Positions 1-10,253 are shown, numbered from the stretch's first letter. The stretch is 64,000 nt of DNA from Unio delphinus (GCA_029339505.1 JAQISU010000036.1:2299001-2363000); one strand, 5' to 3'. Program-made: numbers and translations. Notes: a model not told the origin generated them from the letters alone.

Positions 1-2420
1 ATGTATAATCTGTAAGAATAGATAACAAGTATGTATAATCTGTTGCAATTGAAAACACGTATGTATAATTTGTTGGAATAGAGGACACGTATGTGTTATC
101 TGTTGGAATGTAAGACACGTATGTACAATATGTTGGAATAGTATAAAACACGTATGTATAATCAGTTGGAACAAACGTCATATATATAAACTGTTGGAAT
201 GGAAGAAGACGCGTTTGTGTAATCAACTGTAATAGAGGACACCAATGTATAATCTGTTGCAATATAAGACGTGTGTATAATCTGTTGCAATATAAGACGT
301 GTGCATAATCTGCAAGAATAGAAAAGGACACGTATGTATAATATGTTGCAATATAAGACGTGTGTATAATCTGCTGGAATAGAAAAGGACACGTATGTAT
401 AATATGTTGCAATATAAGACGTGTGTATAATCTGCTGGAATAGAAAAGGACACGTATGTATAATATGTTGCAATATAAGACGTGTGTATAATCTGCTGGA
501 ATAGAAAAGGACACGTATGTATAATATGTTCTTGCAACATAAGAAGAAGCGTGAGTAGAATATGTTGGAATAGAAAAAGGACACGTATGAATAATCTGTC
601 GGAATAGAGGATCCGTGTATAAAATCTGTCGGAATAGAAAACACATAAGAATAATATGTTGGAATATAAGACAAGTACGTGCAAACTGTTGCAATCGAAG
701 ACACGTATGTAAAATAAGATGGAAAATAAGACACGTATGTACAATCTGTTGAAATAGTAGACAGTATGTACAATCTGTTGGAATATAAGACTCGTATGTA
801 CAATCTGTTGAAATAGAAGACAGTATGTACAATCTGTTGGAATATAAGACTCGTATGTACAATCTGTTGAAATAGAAGACACTTATGTATAATAAGATGG
901 AAAATAAGACACGTTTGTACAATCTGTTGAAATAATAGACACGTATGTACAATATGTTGAAACAGAATACACGTATGTACAATCTGTTGAAATAGAAGAA
1001 GGCACGTATGTACAAACTTTCAATAGAAGACACGTATGTATAATAAGTTGGAAAATAAGATACGTATGAACAAGTTGTTGGGATACAAGACACGTATGTA
1101 CAATCTGTTGAAACTGAAGACACGTATGTACAATCTGTTGAAATAGAAGAGATGTATGTAAAATCAGTTGAAATGAGAACACGTATATACAATCTGTTGA
1201 AATGAGAACACGTATGTATAAGCTGTTGAAATAGAAGACACGTATGTAAAATCTGTTGAAATAGAAGACACGTATATACAATCTGTTGAAATGAGAACAC
1301 GTATGTACAATCTGTTGAAATGAGAACACGTATATACAATCTGTTGAAATGAGAACACGTTTGTACAATCTGTTGAAATGAGAACACGTATGCACAATCT
1401 GTTGAAATGAGAACACGTATGTACAATCTGTTGAAATGAGAACACGTATGTACAATCTGTTGAAATGAGAACACGTATGTACAATCTGTTGAAATAGAAG
1501 ACACGTATGTAAAATCTGTTGAAATAGAAGACACGTATGTACAATCTGTTGAAATGAGAACACGTATGCACAATCTGTTGAAATGAGAACACGTATGTAC
1601 AATCTGTTGAAATGAGAACACGTTTGTACAATCTATTGAAATGAGAACACGTATGTACAATCTGTTGAAATAGAAGACACGTATGTACAATCTGTTGAAA
1701 TGAGAACACGTATGTACAATCTGTTGAAATGAGAACACGTATGTACAATCTGTTGAAATAGAAGACACGTATGTACAATCTGTTGAAATAGAAGACACGT
1801 TTGTACAATCTGTTGAAATGAGAACACGTATGTACAATCTGTTGAAATAGAAGACACGTATGTACAATCTGTTGAAATAGAAGACACGTTTGTACAATCT
1901 GTTGAAATGAGAACACGTATGTACAATCTGTTGAAATGAGAACACGTATGTACAATCTGTTGAAATAGAAGACACGTTTGTACAATCTGTTGAAATGAGA
2001 ACACGTATGTACAATCTGTTGAAATAGAAGACGCGTATGTACAATCTGTTGAAATAGAAGACACGTATGTACAATCTGTTGAAATGAGAACACGTTTGTA
2101 CAATCTGTTGAAATGAGAACACGTATGTACAGTCTGTTGAAATAGAAGACGCGTATGTACAATCTGTTGAAATGAGAACACGTATGTACAATCTGTTGAA
2201 ATAGAAGACGCGTATGTACAATCTGTTGAAATAGAAGACACGTATGTACAATCTGTTGAAATAGAAGACACGTATGTACAATCTGTTGAAATGAGAACAC
2301 GTTTGTACAATCTGTTGAAATGAGAACACGTATGTACAATCTGTTGAAATGAGAACACGTATGTACAGTCTGTTGAAATAGAAGAGACGTATGTACAAAC
2401 TGTTGAAATAGAATTAGACG
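1..2420. repeat. 29/30-bp minisatellite array
   Basis: Tandem units around acacgtatgtacaatctgtt followed by gaaatgaga (29 bp) or gaaatagaag (30 bp). The two unit types are interspersed without strict order. The first 900 bp is more diverged, and at about 330-540 it shows a two-unit higher-order repeat (aatatgttgcaatataagac alternating with aatctgctggaatagaaaag). The array begins before the window. Long open frames on the minus strand here are translations of the repeat and are not genes. Confidence 0.95.
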
Positions 2421-3125
2421 CGTCTATAGAGTCTGGCAAAACTGTAACCTATTGTAAAGGGATGAAGCCCACGGAATTTTAGCACTTGTTACATTTAGCG
2501 TATCATTGGCATCTTTGTAAATTTAGACCCACTTTATTGGTTGTATACAGATAGCCGTTTCGGAAGTGCCGTGATTCACTAACTCCGTAGACTCATTAAG
2601 CAAATCAAGTTGATTAATTTTTGTACAGCAATTACTAAACGTTTGCTTCTGACATGGTTTTCACCAACAATCTTTTAATCAGAGAATAGGATTTAATACA
2701 AATCCAAACAATATAACTGGATGCAAATTAAGTTGACAAATGACATTATTTCTGATATATACTTATCTAACTTTGGTAAAATTCAGAAATAAAATTGTCC
2801 ACGACTATTGGCAAACAAAATAATTTATTTACATTCTAATTGTTGACTTCCACGTTTTATTATTAACGTTACTTTTTTCACTTGATGCATTTACACCATA
2901 CATTTTGAAAAATGTACGTTTCTCTGTAGAACATTACACATAGATCATGACATATAATTGGAATTGCTCGTTTGCCAAACAACGAGCGTTAAAAAAATGT
3001 ATTTCAGTTATGTTATCGACCTTTCCATCCAACCTCAATAAATTAGTCTATTAGCTATATTTCGTCTGGAAACTTCGATTATGTGTCACTTCAAATCACG
3101 AAACAATGTCGTCACGTGATGTCTC
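2421..3125. other. AT-rich spacer, nothing recognised
   Basis: Unique AT-rich sequence between two satellites. No convincing reading frame, RNA or repeat was seen. Confidence 0.6.
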
Positions 3126-3129
3126 GTTG

Positions 3130-4110
3130 ACCTAGAAATGGAACCTGCCCATGACGTTTTATTATCGCTATTTGGCATGGCTTTAGGATTTGATTTGCAT
3201 ATGACTTTATTATCGCTATATGACATGCGTTTAGGATTTGATTTGCATATGACTTTATTATCGCTATATGACATGCGTTTAGGATTTGATTTGCATATGA
3301 CTTTATTATCGCTACTTGGCATGCGTTTAGGATTTGATTTGCATATGACTTTATTATCGCTATATGACATGCGTTAAGGATTTGATTTGCATATGACATT
3401 ATTATCGCTATTTGGCATGCGTTTAGGATTTGATTTGCATATGACTTTATTATCGCTATATGACATGCGTTAAGGATTTGATTTGCATATGACATTATTA
3501 TCGCTATTTGGCATGTGTTTAGGATTTGATTTGCATATGACTTTATTATCGCTACTTGGCATGCGTTTAGGATTTGATTTGCATATGACTTTATTATCGC
3601 TACTTGGCATGCGTTTAGGATTTGATTTGCATATGACTTTATTATCGCTATATGGCATGCGTTGAGGAGGTGATCTGCATTTGGCTTTATTATCGCTATA
3701 TGACATGCGTTTAGGATTTGATTTGCATATGACATTATTATCGCTATATGACATGCGTTTAGGATTTGATTTGCATATGACTTTATTATCGCTATATGAT
3801 ATGCGTTAAGGATTTGATTTGCATATGACTTTATTATCACTATATGACATGCGTTTAGGATTTGATTTGCATATGACTTTATTATTGCTATTTGGCATGC
3901 GTTTAGGATTTGATTTGCATATGACTTTTTACTATCGCTATATGGCATCCATTAGGGATGTGATTTGCATATGACGTTTGACTAACGCTATATGCCATCC
4001 GTGAAGGATGTGATTTGCATATGACATTTTATTATCGCTATATGGCATGCGGTTAGGATGTGATTTGCCTATTACTTGTAACTATCGCTATATGGCATGT
4101 GTTTAGGATG
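3130..4110. repeat. 48-bp satellite carrying POU octamers
   Basis: About 20 units of 48 bp (atgactttattatcgctata, tgacatgcgtttaggatttg, atttgcat). The unit length is a multiple of three, so both strands show repetitive open frames; these are not genes. Nearly every unit contains ATTTGCAT, the exact reverse complement of the POU/Oct octamer ATGCAAAT. Units after about 3910 are more diverged. Confidence 0.95.
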
Positions 4111-4860
4111 AGATGTCTTGACTATTTCTTATGACTGGCTCTTCTTTCAGAAGCTTTGAAGAAACATGAACGACATCTGGAAAACTCAAGGTGTTGTTGA
4201 GATATATTCAAGAACATGTTGTATTCAAGAACATTTTGTATCATGAGTGGATTCACGCATTATTTTATAACAAGTCTGTTTGACTAAGTGTCTATCACCA
4301 AAACATTGTATTGTTTACAATCGAAACCACAATGTTAACAGAAGAAAAATAAACTTAATTGTCGCGAATAATTTGTTAGAAAAATTAATATTTTTTATTT
4401 ATTTAACTCATTTGCTGAATGGTTCATCTAGATAGCAGATTTTATTTTCATTGATATGGTTCGAGCTCATTTCTAGAGAATCTAAGCTCCTCACCTTATT
4501 AACACAGTTCCGCAACATACAATAAATGCTTTTTAGTCCGAAACGATGACATTATTTGATTATAGCCATGGATGACAAAAGGGGGGAGCAATTGAGGGTA
4601 GGGCAGACACGGACAAAGGTTGTGACAGCGTCCTTTTAGTCGTTGGTTATAAAAAAAAACCTCGGTCTGATCAATGGTCATATAATAATCAAATATAGTC
4701 GATGGCCATACGGTGAAATAATTGTAAATCTACTCGGTGGCAATAGCTGTGGCCAAAAAGCGTATAATAAGAAACCAATTTGTATTAAAGTGGAACTACG
4801 TAGACGAAGACTGGTCTGCTTTTACTGTAGACCGATACCTGTCTGCTTGTAATGTAGAAT
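4111..4860. other. Spacer without recognised genes
   Basis: AT-rich, with no supported coding sequence. The end (about 4805-4870) holds a short diverged repeat of roughly 30 bp containing cctgtctgct and taatgtaga. Confidence 0.55.
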
Positions 4861-4871
4861 GAGACCTGTCT

Positions 4872-4986
4872 GCTAGTAATATAGACACGTGACAAAAAGT
4901 ACGTCATTTACATAGTATCCGTGACAAAGAGTACGTCATTTACGGATTTCACGTGACAAAAATTATGTCATTTACGTAAAACACGT
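4872..4986. repeat. Left part of a 31-32-bp tandem repeat interrupted by the Polinton
   Basis: Three to four units of the type gtgacaaagagtacgtcatt followed by tacgtagtata. The same repeat, in the same orientation, resumes directly after the element at 20042. This shows the two stretches were one array before insertion and are not part of the terminal inverted repeats. Confidence 0.85.
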
Positions 4987-5251
4987 AGCAGCAGAGAGGG
5001 TGAGCCGGACAACATTTTTAGACAAGTTTTCACTGAAATCAGGCTTAAAACAATGAAATCAGGCAAAAAAATTAAAATAATCAAGGAAATCAGGCAAAAA
5101 AATCAATGAAAAATCAATGAAATCAGGCAAAAAATAATAATGAAAAATCAATGAAATCAATGAAATCAAAAAAATGACTAAGCCTCCATTCGTCTTCAAC
5201 CGAATATTTGATCCAGTCCGATGCGATATCGTGTTCGAGGGTCATGTAAAT
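4987..5251 (+). repeat. Polinton left terminal inverted repeat
   Basis: 265 bp, matching the complement of 19777-20041 with only a few differences by eye. The outer 50 bp (…gagccggacaacattttt…) is unique. The middle contains three to four direct repeats of gaaatcaggc followed by A-runs and several atcaatga motifs. The inner 56 bp is the 3' end of the packaging ATPase gene. The repeat ends abruptly after catgtaaat. Confidence 0.93.
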
Positions 5252-5867
5252 TTATTGTTACAAATCCGTGTGGGGTAGACTGAGCATGACTAAAGAAATT
5301 TCTAAATTGATTGAAGTCCATATCCGAGCACCATGTCTGCCAAATATTTCGTAGCGTATGTGTATCAACGCCGTTGAATACAGCAAGCATATTACAGTTA
5401 TCTCTAATCACTTTTGGAATCTGAGTGTAGCGTTGAATGACATAAATCACGTCCGTGTTTTTATGCCTGCCTCTGGAAAATATTCTGGCTGGATTTTTTT
5501 GTTTATCTAACATGACATCATCGTATACAACTAAATTGTTGATACTTCCATCGAGGTCTTCTACTGATGGCGCCTCGTCAATATCGGTTATAAATTCAAT
5601 AACATCCTCGCCAGCAATCTCTGAAGCGTTTTCATTAAAATCTTTTAGCACTTCATAGCATCGTTGGTCATCTACGCTAGGGGCAATTAAATACAACTTA
5701 TCCCACTTCATCCATCTCATTATTAAATTGAGCAACAATTGCGTTTTACCGGATCCAGATGGCCCGATTATAATTGCGCGGATAGAGTTTGGTAGCGCTG
5801 CATGATGCTTCACTGGTTCTCTTGTTTTAGTCGCTGAAAAATCAATTATATTCATATCTCTATACAT
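5196..5867 (-). CDS. Polinton packaging ATPase (FtsK/HerA, A32-like)
   Basis: A 223-residue P-loop ATPase of the type that pumps DNA into Polinton, adenovirus-like and NCLDV capsids. Walker A is GPSGSGKT (35-42), Walker B is VVYDD (113-117), followed by the typical SRGRHKN and a polar Gln in YVIQR (about 145). Length is normal for the family. The start at MYRD leaves only 5 bp to the divergent zinc-ribbon start codon; a second Met four codons later would leave 17 bp. The last 18 codons lie inside the left terminal repeat, so the right terminal repeat carries a copy of them. The frame is intact. Confidence 0.93.
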   Translation of the reverse strand: MYRDMNIIDFSATKTREPVKHHAALPNSIRAIIIGPSGSGKTQLLLNLIMRWMKWDKLYLIAPSVDDQRCYEVLKDFNENASEIAGEDVIEFITDIDEAPSVEDLDGSINNLVVYDDVMLDKQKNPARIFSRGRHKNTDVIYVIQRYTQIPKVIRDNCNMLAVFNGVDTHTLRNIWQTWCSDMDFNQFRNFFSHAQSTPHGFVTINLHDPRTRYRIGLDQIFG

Positions 5868-5872
5868 AAATT

Positions 5873-6052
5873 ATGGATCTATATTGCGTGAAGTGTAAGG
5901 CGCGTACTGGCACAGATGACTTGACGACGATTACAACTAAAAATAACCGATCAGCGCTTTCTGGTAAATGCGTACAGTGTAGTACAAAGAAATTTAGATT
6001 TGTTTCTAAACCCAAGGAACCCAAGGAACCTTTAAAAAAAACGAGGAGGTGA
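5873..6052 (+). CDS. Small zinc-ribbon protein (DUF5679-like)
   Basis: A 59-residue protein starting MDLYCVKCKA, with paired CxxC motifs at residues 5-8 and 33-36 and a basic tail. The N-terminal YCVKCKA and the spacing resemble the DUF5679-type zinc ribbons that accompany Polintons and related viruses; this family match is from memory. It is divergent from the ATPase, with only 5 bp between start codons. Its stop at 6050 follows an 8-A run, and the PLA2 frame opens just after it in the +1 register. The two may therefore be one zinc ribbon-PLA2 gene whose frame is shifted in this copy. Confidence 0.75.
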   Translation: MDLYCVKCKARTGTDDLTTITTKNNRSALSGKCVQCSTKKFRFVSKPKEPKEPLKKTRR

Positions 6053-6401
6053 TATCGCTGCCAAATTAGCAAAACTCCCTGGAACCCCATGGGCAAAATA
6101 CCCCGGAGAAAAACACCTTCCAGGGTATAGTTATTGTGGACCGGGAACAAGACTTGATATCAGACTCAATGATCAAAATCAGCCCCGACCCGGTGAGGAA
6201 CCAATAAACGCTATTGATAAGGCCTGTCACCTTCATGATGTTGCTTATAAAAGTAGCAATTTGCAACACAGGCATCTAGCAGATGTGAAATTAATTCATG
6301 CGTTGAATTCTATCACTGATAAATCCTTCAAAGAAAAATTGGCTTCATTTTTGATAAAATCGGCTATGAAAAGTAAATTGATGTTAGGTGCTGGTAATTA
6401 A
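6036..6401 (+). CDS. Phospholipase A2 domain (parvovirus VP1u-type), no ATG of its own
   Basis: Open frame of about 121 codons. The calcium-loop motif YCGPGT is at about 6132 and the catalytic CHLHD at 6225-6239, with LPGTPWAKYPG just ahead. These are hallmarks of the PLA2 domain in parvovirus VP1 and in many Polintons and adintoviruses, where it probably breaches endosomal membranes during entry. There is no ATG upstream of the domain in frame. The frame opens after TAA at 6033-6035 inside the zinc ribbon's A-run region, so expression would require a +1 shift from the zinc ribbon, an unseen splice or a non-AUG start. It ends 7 bp before the preferred integrase ATG. Confidence 0.85.
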   Translation, partial: KKRGGDIAAKLAKLPGTPWAKYPGEKHLPGYSYCGPGTRLDIRLNDQNQPRPGEEPINAIDKACHLHDVAYKSSNLQHRHLADVKLIHALNSITDKSFKEKLASFLIKSAMKSKLMLGAGN

Positions 6402-6408
6402 TAACAAC

Positions 6409-7308
6409 ATGGAATCTATTTATTATTCCCCAAGAGGATACTGGAAGGGTAACGATGCAATCAGTAAACTCGCTAGTGCTGCAAAAGTGAAAAAAACCAC
6501 TGCGGCTCATTGGTTATCCAAACAGGCACTATGGCAAATTTATCTACCACCGCCTAAACAAATTCAATTCTCGCATTTTGATGTAACCGGACCCAATGAA
6601 GTTCATCAGGCTGATATATTATTTCTGCCACATGATCGTGGTTACAAATATGCGTTAACTGTAGTTAATATTGCAAGTCGATACAAAGAAGCAGAACCGT
6701 TAAAAACAAAATCGGCCACTGAAGTGGCTTCTGCATTTGAAAGGATTTATCGAAGGAGTCCTCTGCACTGGCCAAATCTATTACAAGTTGATCCTGGCAA
6801 GGAATTTCAGGGTGCAGTGTTATCTACACTGAAATATCACAATGTCGCTATCAGACGAGGGCATACTGCACTGCATCGTGATCAGGCCATTGTAGAACGA
6901 TTTAATCGGATTCTTGCTGAACGGTTATTTGGATATCAATACGCAAAAGAATTCATCCAAGAAAAAAGATCCCGTGAATGGGTTAAGAGATTACCAGGTG
7001 TAGTTACCGCACTGAATAACGAGATTACTAGAACCATCAACATGAAACCTATCAACGCGATTAAAAAGAAGTCGATACCTGAAAAACCACAAAAGGATTT
7101 TAGCGTTTCCCAACCAATTCTTGGTAGTAATGTCATTGTGAGGTATTTATATGAACCAGGAGAGCTTGAGGGTGGCACAAAAAGGGCTACTGATCCTATT
7201 TGGAGTGTTACTGCACACAAGATATCTAGTATAACACGATCTACGGGTAGACCTCCAATCTATAAACTGGATTCAACTGCCCCTCAACGGGGTTTTACTA
7301 GACAATAA
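6409..7308 (+). CDS. Polinton integrase (retroviral-like rve, DDE)
   Basis: About 299 residues from the ATG at 6409 (MESIYYSPRGYW). An in-frame ATG at 6388 overlaps the PLA2 frame and adds seven residues. It catalyses strand transfer of the element ends. Counted from 6409, the catalytic triad is D69 (QADI), D128 (QVDPGKEF) and E163 (IVERFNR), giving the D-35-E spacing of this superfamily. The N-terminal part has YYSPRGYW, and the C-terminal SH3-like part has KRATDPIW, a block typical of Polinton integrases. The frame is intact, unlike several neighbours. It converges on the replication gene with a 62-bp gap. Confidence 0.94.
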   Translation: MESIYYSPRGYWKGNDAISKLASAAKVKKTTAAHWLSKQALWQIYLPPPKQIQFSHFDVTGPNEVHQADILFLPHDRGYKYALTVVNIASRYKEAEPLKTKSATEVASAFERIYRRSPLHWPNLLQVDPGKEFQGAVLSTLKYHNVAIRRGHTALHRDQAIVERFNRILAERLFGYQYAKEFIQEKRSREWVKRLPGVVTALNNEITRTINMKPINAIKKKSIPEKPQKDFSVSQPILGSNVIVRYLYEPGELEGGTKRATDPIWSVTAHKISSITRSTGRPPIYKLDSTAPQRGFTRQ

Positions 7309-7370
7309 TTACAAGTGATACCCGAGGATACTCAATTGCCACCCCATGGTCTTAACTAGCACCCTTGCGT
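7309..7370. other. Convergent spacer between integrase and replication gene
   Basis: 62 bp separating two stop codons on opposite strands. No clear hairpin or polyadenylation signal was seen, so transcripts of the two genes probably overlap. Confidence 0.6.
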
Positions 7371-10253
7371 CTATTTGCACTCAAGACAAGTCAACATCAC
7401 ATTATTTCTGACATGACCGAGATTGTTATTTTTTCTGTCTACGGTGAATTGGCGAGGATCCTTATCCGAATACTGCCAACGCATTATACAATTGCAACTC
7501 GCGCAGTGATTATTCTGTTGTTGCTTCAGAGTAATTATTAATTCAGCATCAATATCAAATTCTCGTTTTTTTTTTGTCTTGTTGTTTGTAACCGGAGAGT
7601 TTTTTTTATCAATAATATCATCTATTGTGGTGTCATTATCATCGCCAATGATTTCATCATCGCCACCAATGATTTCATCATCGAAGACAATTCTTCGAAG
7701 CTGATTTATTTTTCGTACTTTGGATACTGAAAGATAGACTAAATTCGACCATTCTATGCGATTATCTACCATCCAAACAATTGTATCCGATATAGTCAAT
7801 CCCTGTGAAGAATGTATCGTCGCTGCGTATCCTAGCGTCCATGGGGATTTATTAGCACGCAATGCATCTTCAACGACATTGATATCAACCAGCACAATAT
7901 CATTTAATACGAGAATCTGCTTTTCACTCTGTCCTGGAATATCAACTTCGATGTTCTGTTTTCGTGTATCCGATGGCCTATAACATAACGGTACTGGAAG
8001 TGTTGCAAATTTTTGTTTATGCAATTCAAATAACTTCATCTGAAGTGTGTCCCTGACTATTTTTCTACTTGCAATGATCAAATCGTTTGGTCTCCACATT
8101 TCCCAGAAATCATTCATGGGAGTTTCCGAAATTATTTCACGGCTTATTTCACACTGGATTCTATCCGGTTGTAATCTAATTAGTTTCTTCAATTCTTTTA
8201 ATTCATTATCAAGTGATCTATGATTGGTATCAATTTCTTCATAATAGTCTACAAAACCCTTTAGCCATTCATGGGGCGATGCACCGACAAATGGTGGTGG
8301 TTGCCCGTGATCACCGCACATGACGACTTTTGTATTTTTCAATAACAACCACTCAAGAAATATTTTTAAGACATCTTCTGACACTGTGTCTATTTTATCC
8401 CAAATGATAATTTCAGGAATAAATTTCTCTCCCATGCGCTCAGGAGTCCATTTATCTCCCTTCCATCGGAAAAAGCTGTGATAAGTGCAGGCATTTACCC
8501 CTCTCTGTATCATTTCTCTTGCAAGTCTGTGAGTCGGTGTTAGCACATTCATGTTTGGATTGGAAACACGAAATAACTCAATTGCCCGGGTTGTTTTTCC
8601 TGACCCGCCACAACCGTTTAAATAAACTGTTTTATATCTACAGATTGGATCAGAAATCGGTGGTGCACTAGAAAATTCTGAACACTGATTGCTTTCTAAG
8701 TAATTATTTTCAATGGTAACATCTGCTGATTGAATATAATCATGAATCATTTCTTTCTTAATTCTCCATGATCCCCATTTCTCGTTGCCAGTAGCCTTAA
8801 AATCAGCCATTTTGCTATTTATGTAAAATGAATCAGTAGCAACTCTAACTGTGGTGGTAGGAAATCTATTGATCATTGAAAACAGATTGATAGAAGCATA
8901 ACCAAGCATAGAAGCTCTCAAATGTGTGTACTGCGGATGGTATCCATCATTGTAGGTAACAATTGTACCCAATTTGGTTCCATCGGACAGAAATGCGTCC
9001 TTACGATTGACATATAGGCCCCTATTCGTTAGATCCGCGATTACAAAATCGTATTCAGCGTTGTCTATAATCAATCGTGAAGAATATTTCGTATTATCAT
9101 CTTTGCCACCTTGGGTAAATTTACCGATTATTCTTCGTCCAAGATTTTTTGCTTCATTGTTTCTGATTTCAAATAACTGTTGGGACCAATCCATGATTTG
9201 TTGTTCATTAAAATCAGGAAACAGTTTTCGCTCTTCGCTAATTATTTTTTCTAGATCAGGTTGTGGTAACCAGACTGATTTCTGTGCTCGATAGGATATA
9301 ATTGCTTCACTGACAATTAATGATTTTAACATCTTACAATCAAGCATATACCGTAATAACACTATTGGCATCCAGTGTTTTTCAGACATTTGTTTACCAA
9401 TCCAAAGATAACTACACGGATGAAGTCCTGTAGCCATTTCAAATGATACTACACAAGCGAATCCGGTTAAATCAAAATCAGGAAGTGGTCCATTAATAGC
9501 AACACGGGTCATTTCGTGTGTGGGGTGTCCAAATCGTTTGAAATATTTCTCACACTCTCCATACCCAAGAAAACTTCCTGGATAACACGCAATCATATCA
9601 ACTGAAATAACGGTATCAGCGGTGTATTTTGTGTTCCATAATCCGCCGTGGCTGTATTCAAGACAGGACAATTTGACATCTGATAAAAACTCACTTCGTG
9701 TTGGTTTCCACGCGTTTTTCTTTCTAGCAAAATGTGCTGCAATGGATGGTACTGTGAAACAGTTTGCTAATAATTGATCGTTGTCTTCTCCGTCCCCAGA
9801 AAACTCACTAGCTAGTTGTTTCATTTGATTCTGCAGCTCTTCAGTACGGTATAATTCTCCGTTAGGCCTTACAAACTGATCAAATTTGCATTCTTCGTCC
9901 GAAGTACTATGAAATAGCCACACTGACACAGGATCGTTTTTACTCAAATGGTAAATAGCATCAAATAATTTCTGCTCTGAAAAAAACTCTTCGGTTCCAA
10001 ACAGAGTTTGGGGTAGATATTTTACGGTTCTATCCCGTGGGAATATTGTTACTGCAGATGACCACGCGTGTGCGTTATGATCAATAATTTCAATGGGGTT
10101 TCCTTTTCTTGATTGATATTTCGGTTCTTTTAATACTTCACCGGTGATTGTCCTTACCGATATTGGAAATCTCAATGATGTTTCTAATTTGGCTATATCC
10201 TGAATTGTTGCTCCATGCTCTTTTACCGTGAACTCCCACTCGGTTATTTTTTT
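7371..10253 (-). CDS. Large replication protein: PolB-like palm + SF1 helicase + HNH-like tail
   Basis: More than 934 residues, numbered from a TTG at 10175; the open frame extends upstream to the A-run at 10247-10253 with no ATG. A divergent family-B polymerase palm shows motif A SVDMIACYPGSF (D193, Y198), an IGKFTQGG block (about 350) likely equivalent to motif B, and motif C VATDSFYI (D448). The usual DTDS reads ATDS but keeps the metal-binding Asp. An SF1 helicase follows: Walker A GCGGSGKTT (521-529), motif II IIWDKID (591-596), motif III GDHGQPPPF (621), motif IV TNHRS (650), motif V TIHSSQG (786). After an acidic linker the tail has CASC, TVDRKNN, GH and CLEC, an HNH-type treble clef. 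The Walker B Glu is Lys. The start is supplied by the upstream frame through a -1 shift. Inferred role is element replication. Confidence 0.85.
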   Translation of the reverse strand, partial: KKITEWEFTVKEHGATIQDIAKLETSLRFPISVRTITGEVLKEPKYQSRKGNPIEIIDHNAHAWSSAVTIFPRDRTVKYLPQTLFGTEEFFSEQKLFDAIYHLSKNDPVSVWLFHSTSDEECKFDQFVRPNGELYRTEELQNQMKQLASEFSGDGEDNDQLLANCFTVPSIAAHFARKKNAWKPTRSEFLSDVKLSCLEYSHGGLWNTKYTADTVISVDMIACYPGSFLGYGECEKYFKRFGHPTHEMTRVAINGPLPDFDLTGFACVVSFEMATGLHPCSYLWIGKQMSEKHWMPIVLLRYMLDCKMLKSLIVSEAIISYRAQKSVWLPQPDLEKIISEERKLFPDFNEQQIMDWSQQLFEIRNNEAKNLGRRIIGKFTQGGKDDNTKYSSRLIIDNAEYDFVIADLTNRGLYVNRKDAFLSDGTKLGTIVTYNDGYHPQYTHLRASMLGYASINLFSMINRFPTTTVRVATDSFYINSKMADFKATGNEKWGSWRIKKEMIHDYIQSADVTIENNYLESNQCSEFSSAPPISDPICRYKTVYLNGCGGSGKTTRAIELFRVSNPNMNVLTPTHRLAREMIQRGVNACTYHSFFRWKGDKWTPERMGEKFIPEIIIWDKIDTVSEDVLKIFLEWLLLKNTKVVMCGDHGQPPPFVGASPHEWLKGFVDYYEEIDTNHRSLDNELKELKKLIRLQPDRIQCEISREIISETPMNDFWEMWRPNDLIIASRKIVRDTLQMKLFELHKQKFATLPVPLCYRPSDTRKQNIEVDIPGQSEKQILVLNDIVLVDINVVEDALRANKSPWTLGYAATIHSSQGLTISDTIVWMVDNRIEWSNLVYLSVSKVRKINQLRRIVFDDEIIGGDDEIIGDDNDTTIDDIIDKKNSPVTNNKTKKKREFDIDAELIITLKQQQNNHCASCNCIMRWQYSDKDPRQFTVDRKNNNLGHVRNNVMLTCLECK

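Noticed and set aside
162..2439. Long minus-strand open frames rich in Phe, Gln, His and Cys
   Set aside because: They are translations of the 29/30-bp minisatellite, overlap in three frames and have no domain or splice context.
3086..3948. Repetitive proteins on both strands of the 48-bp satellite
   Set aside because: Same reason: unit divisible by three; no start context or domains.
6936..7220. Minus-strand frame antisense to the integrase
   Set aside because: Shadow of the intact integrase frame, no domain.
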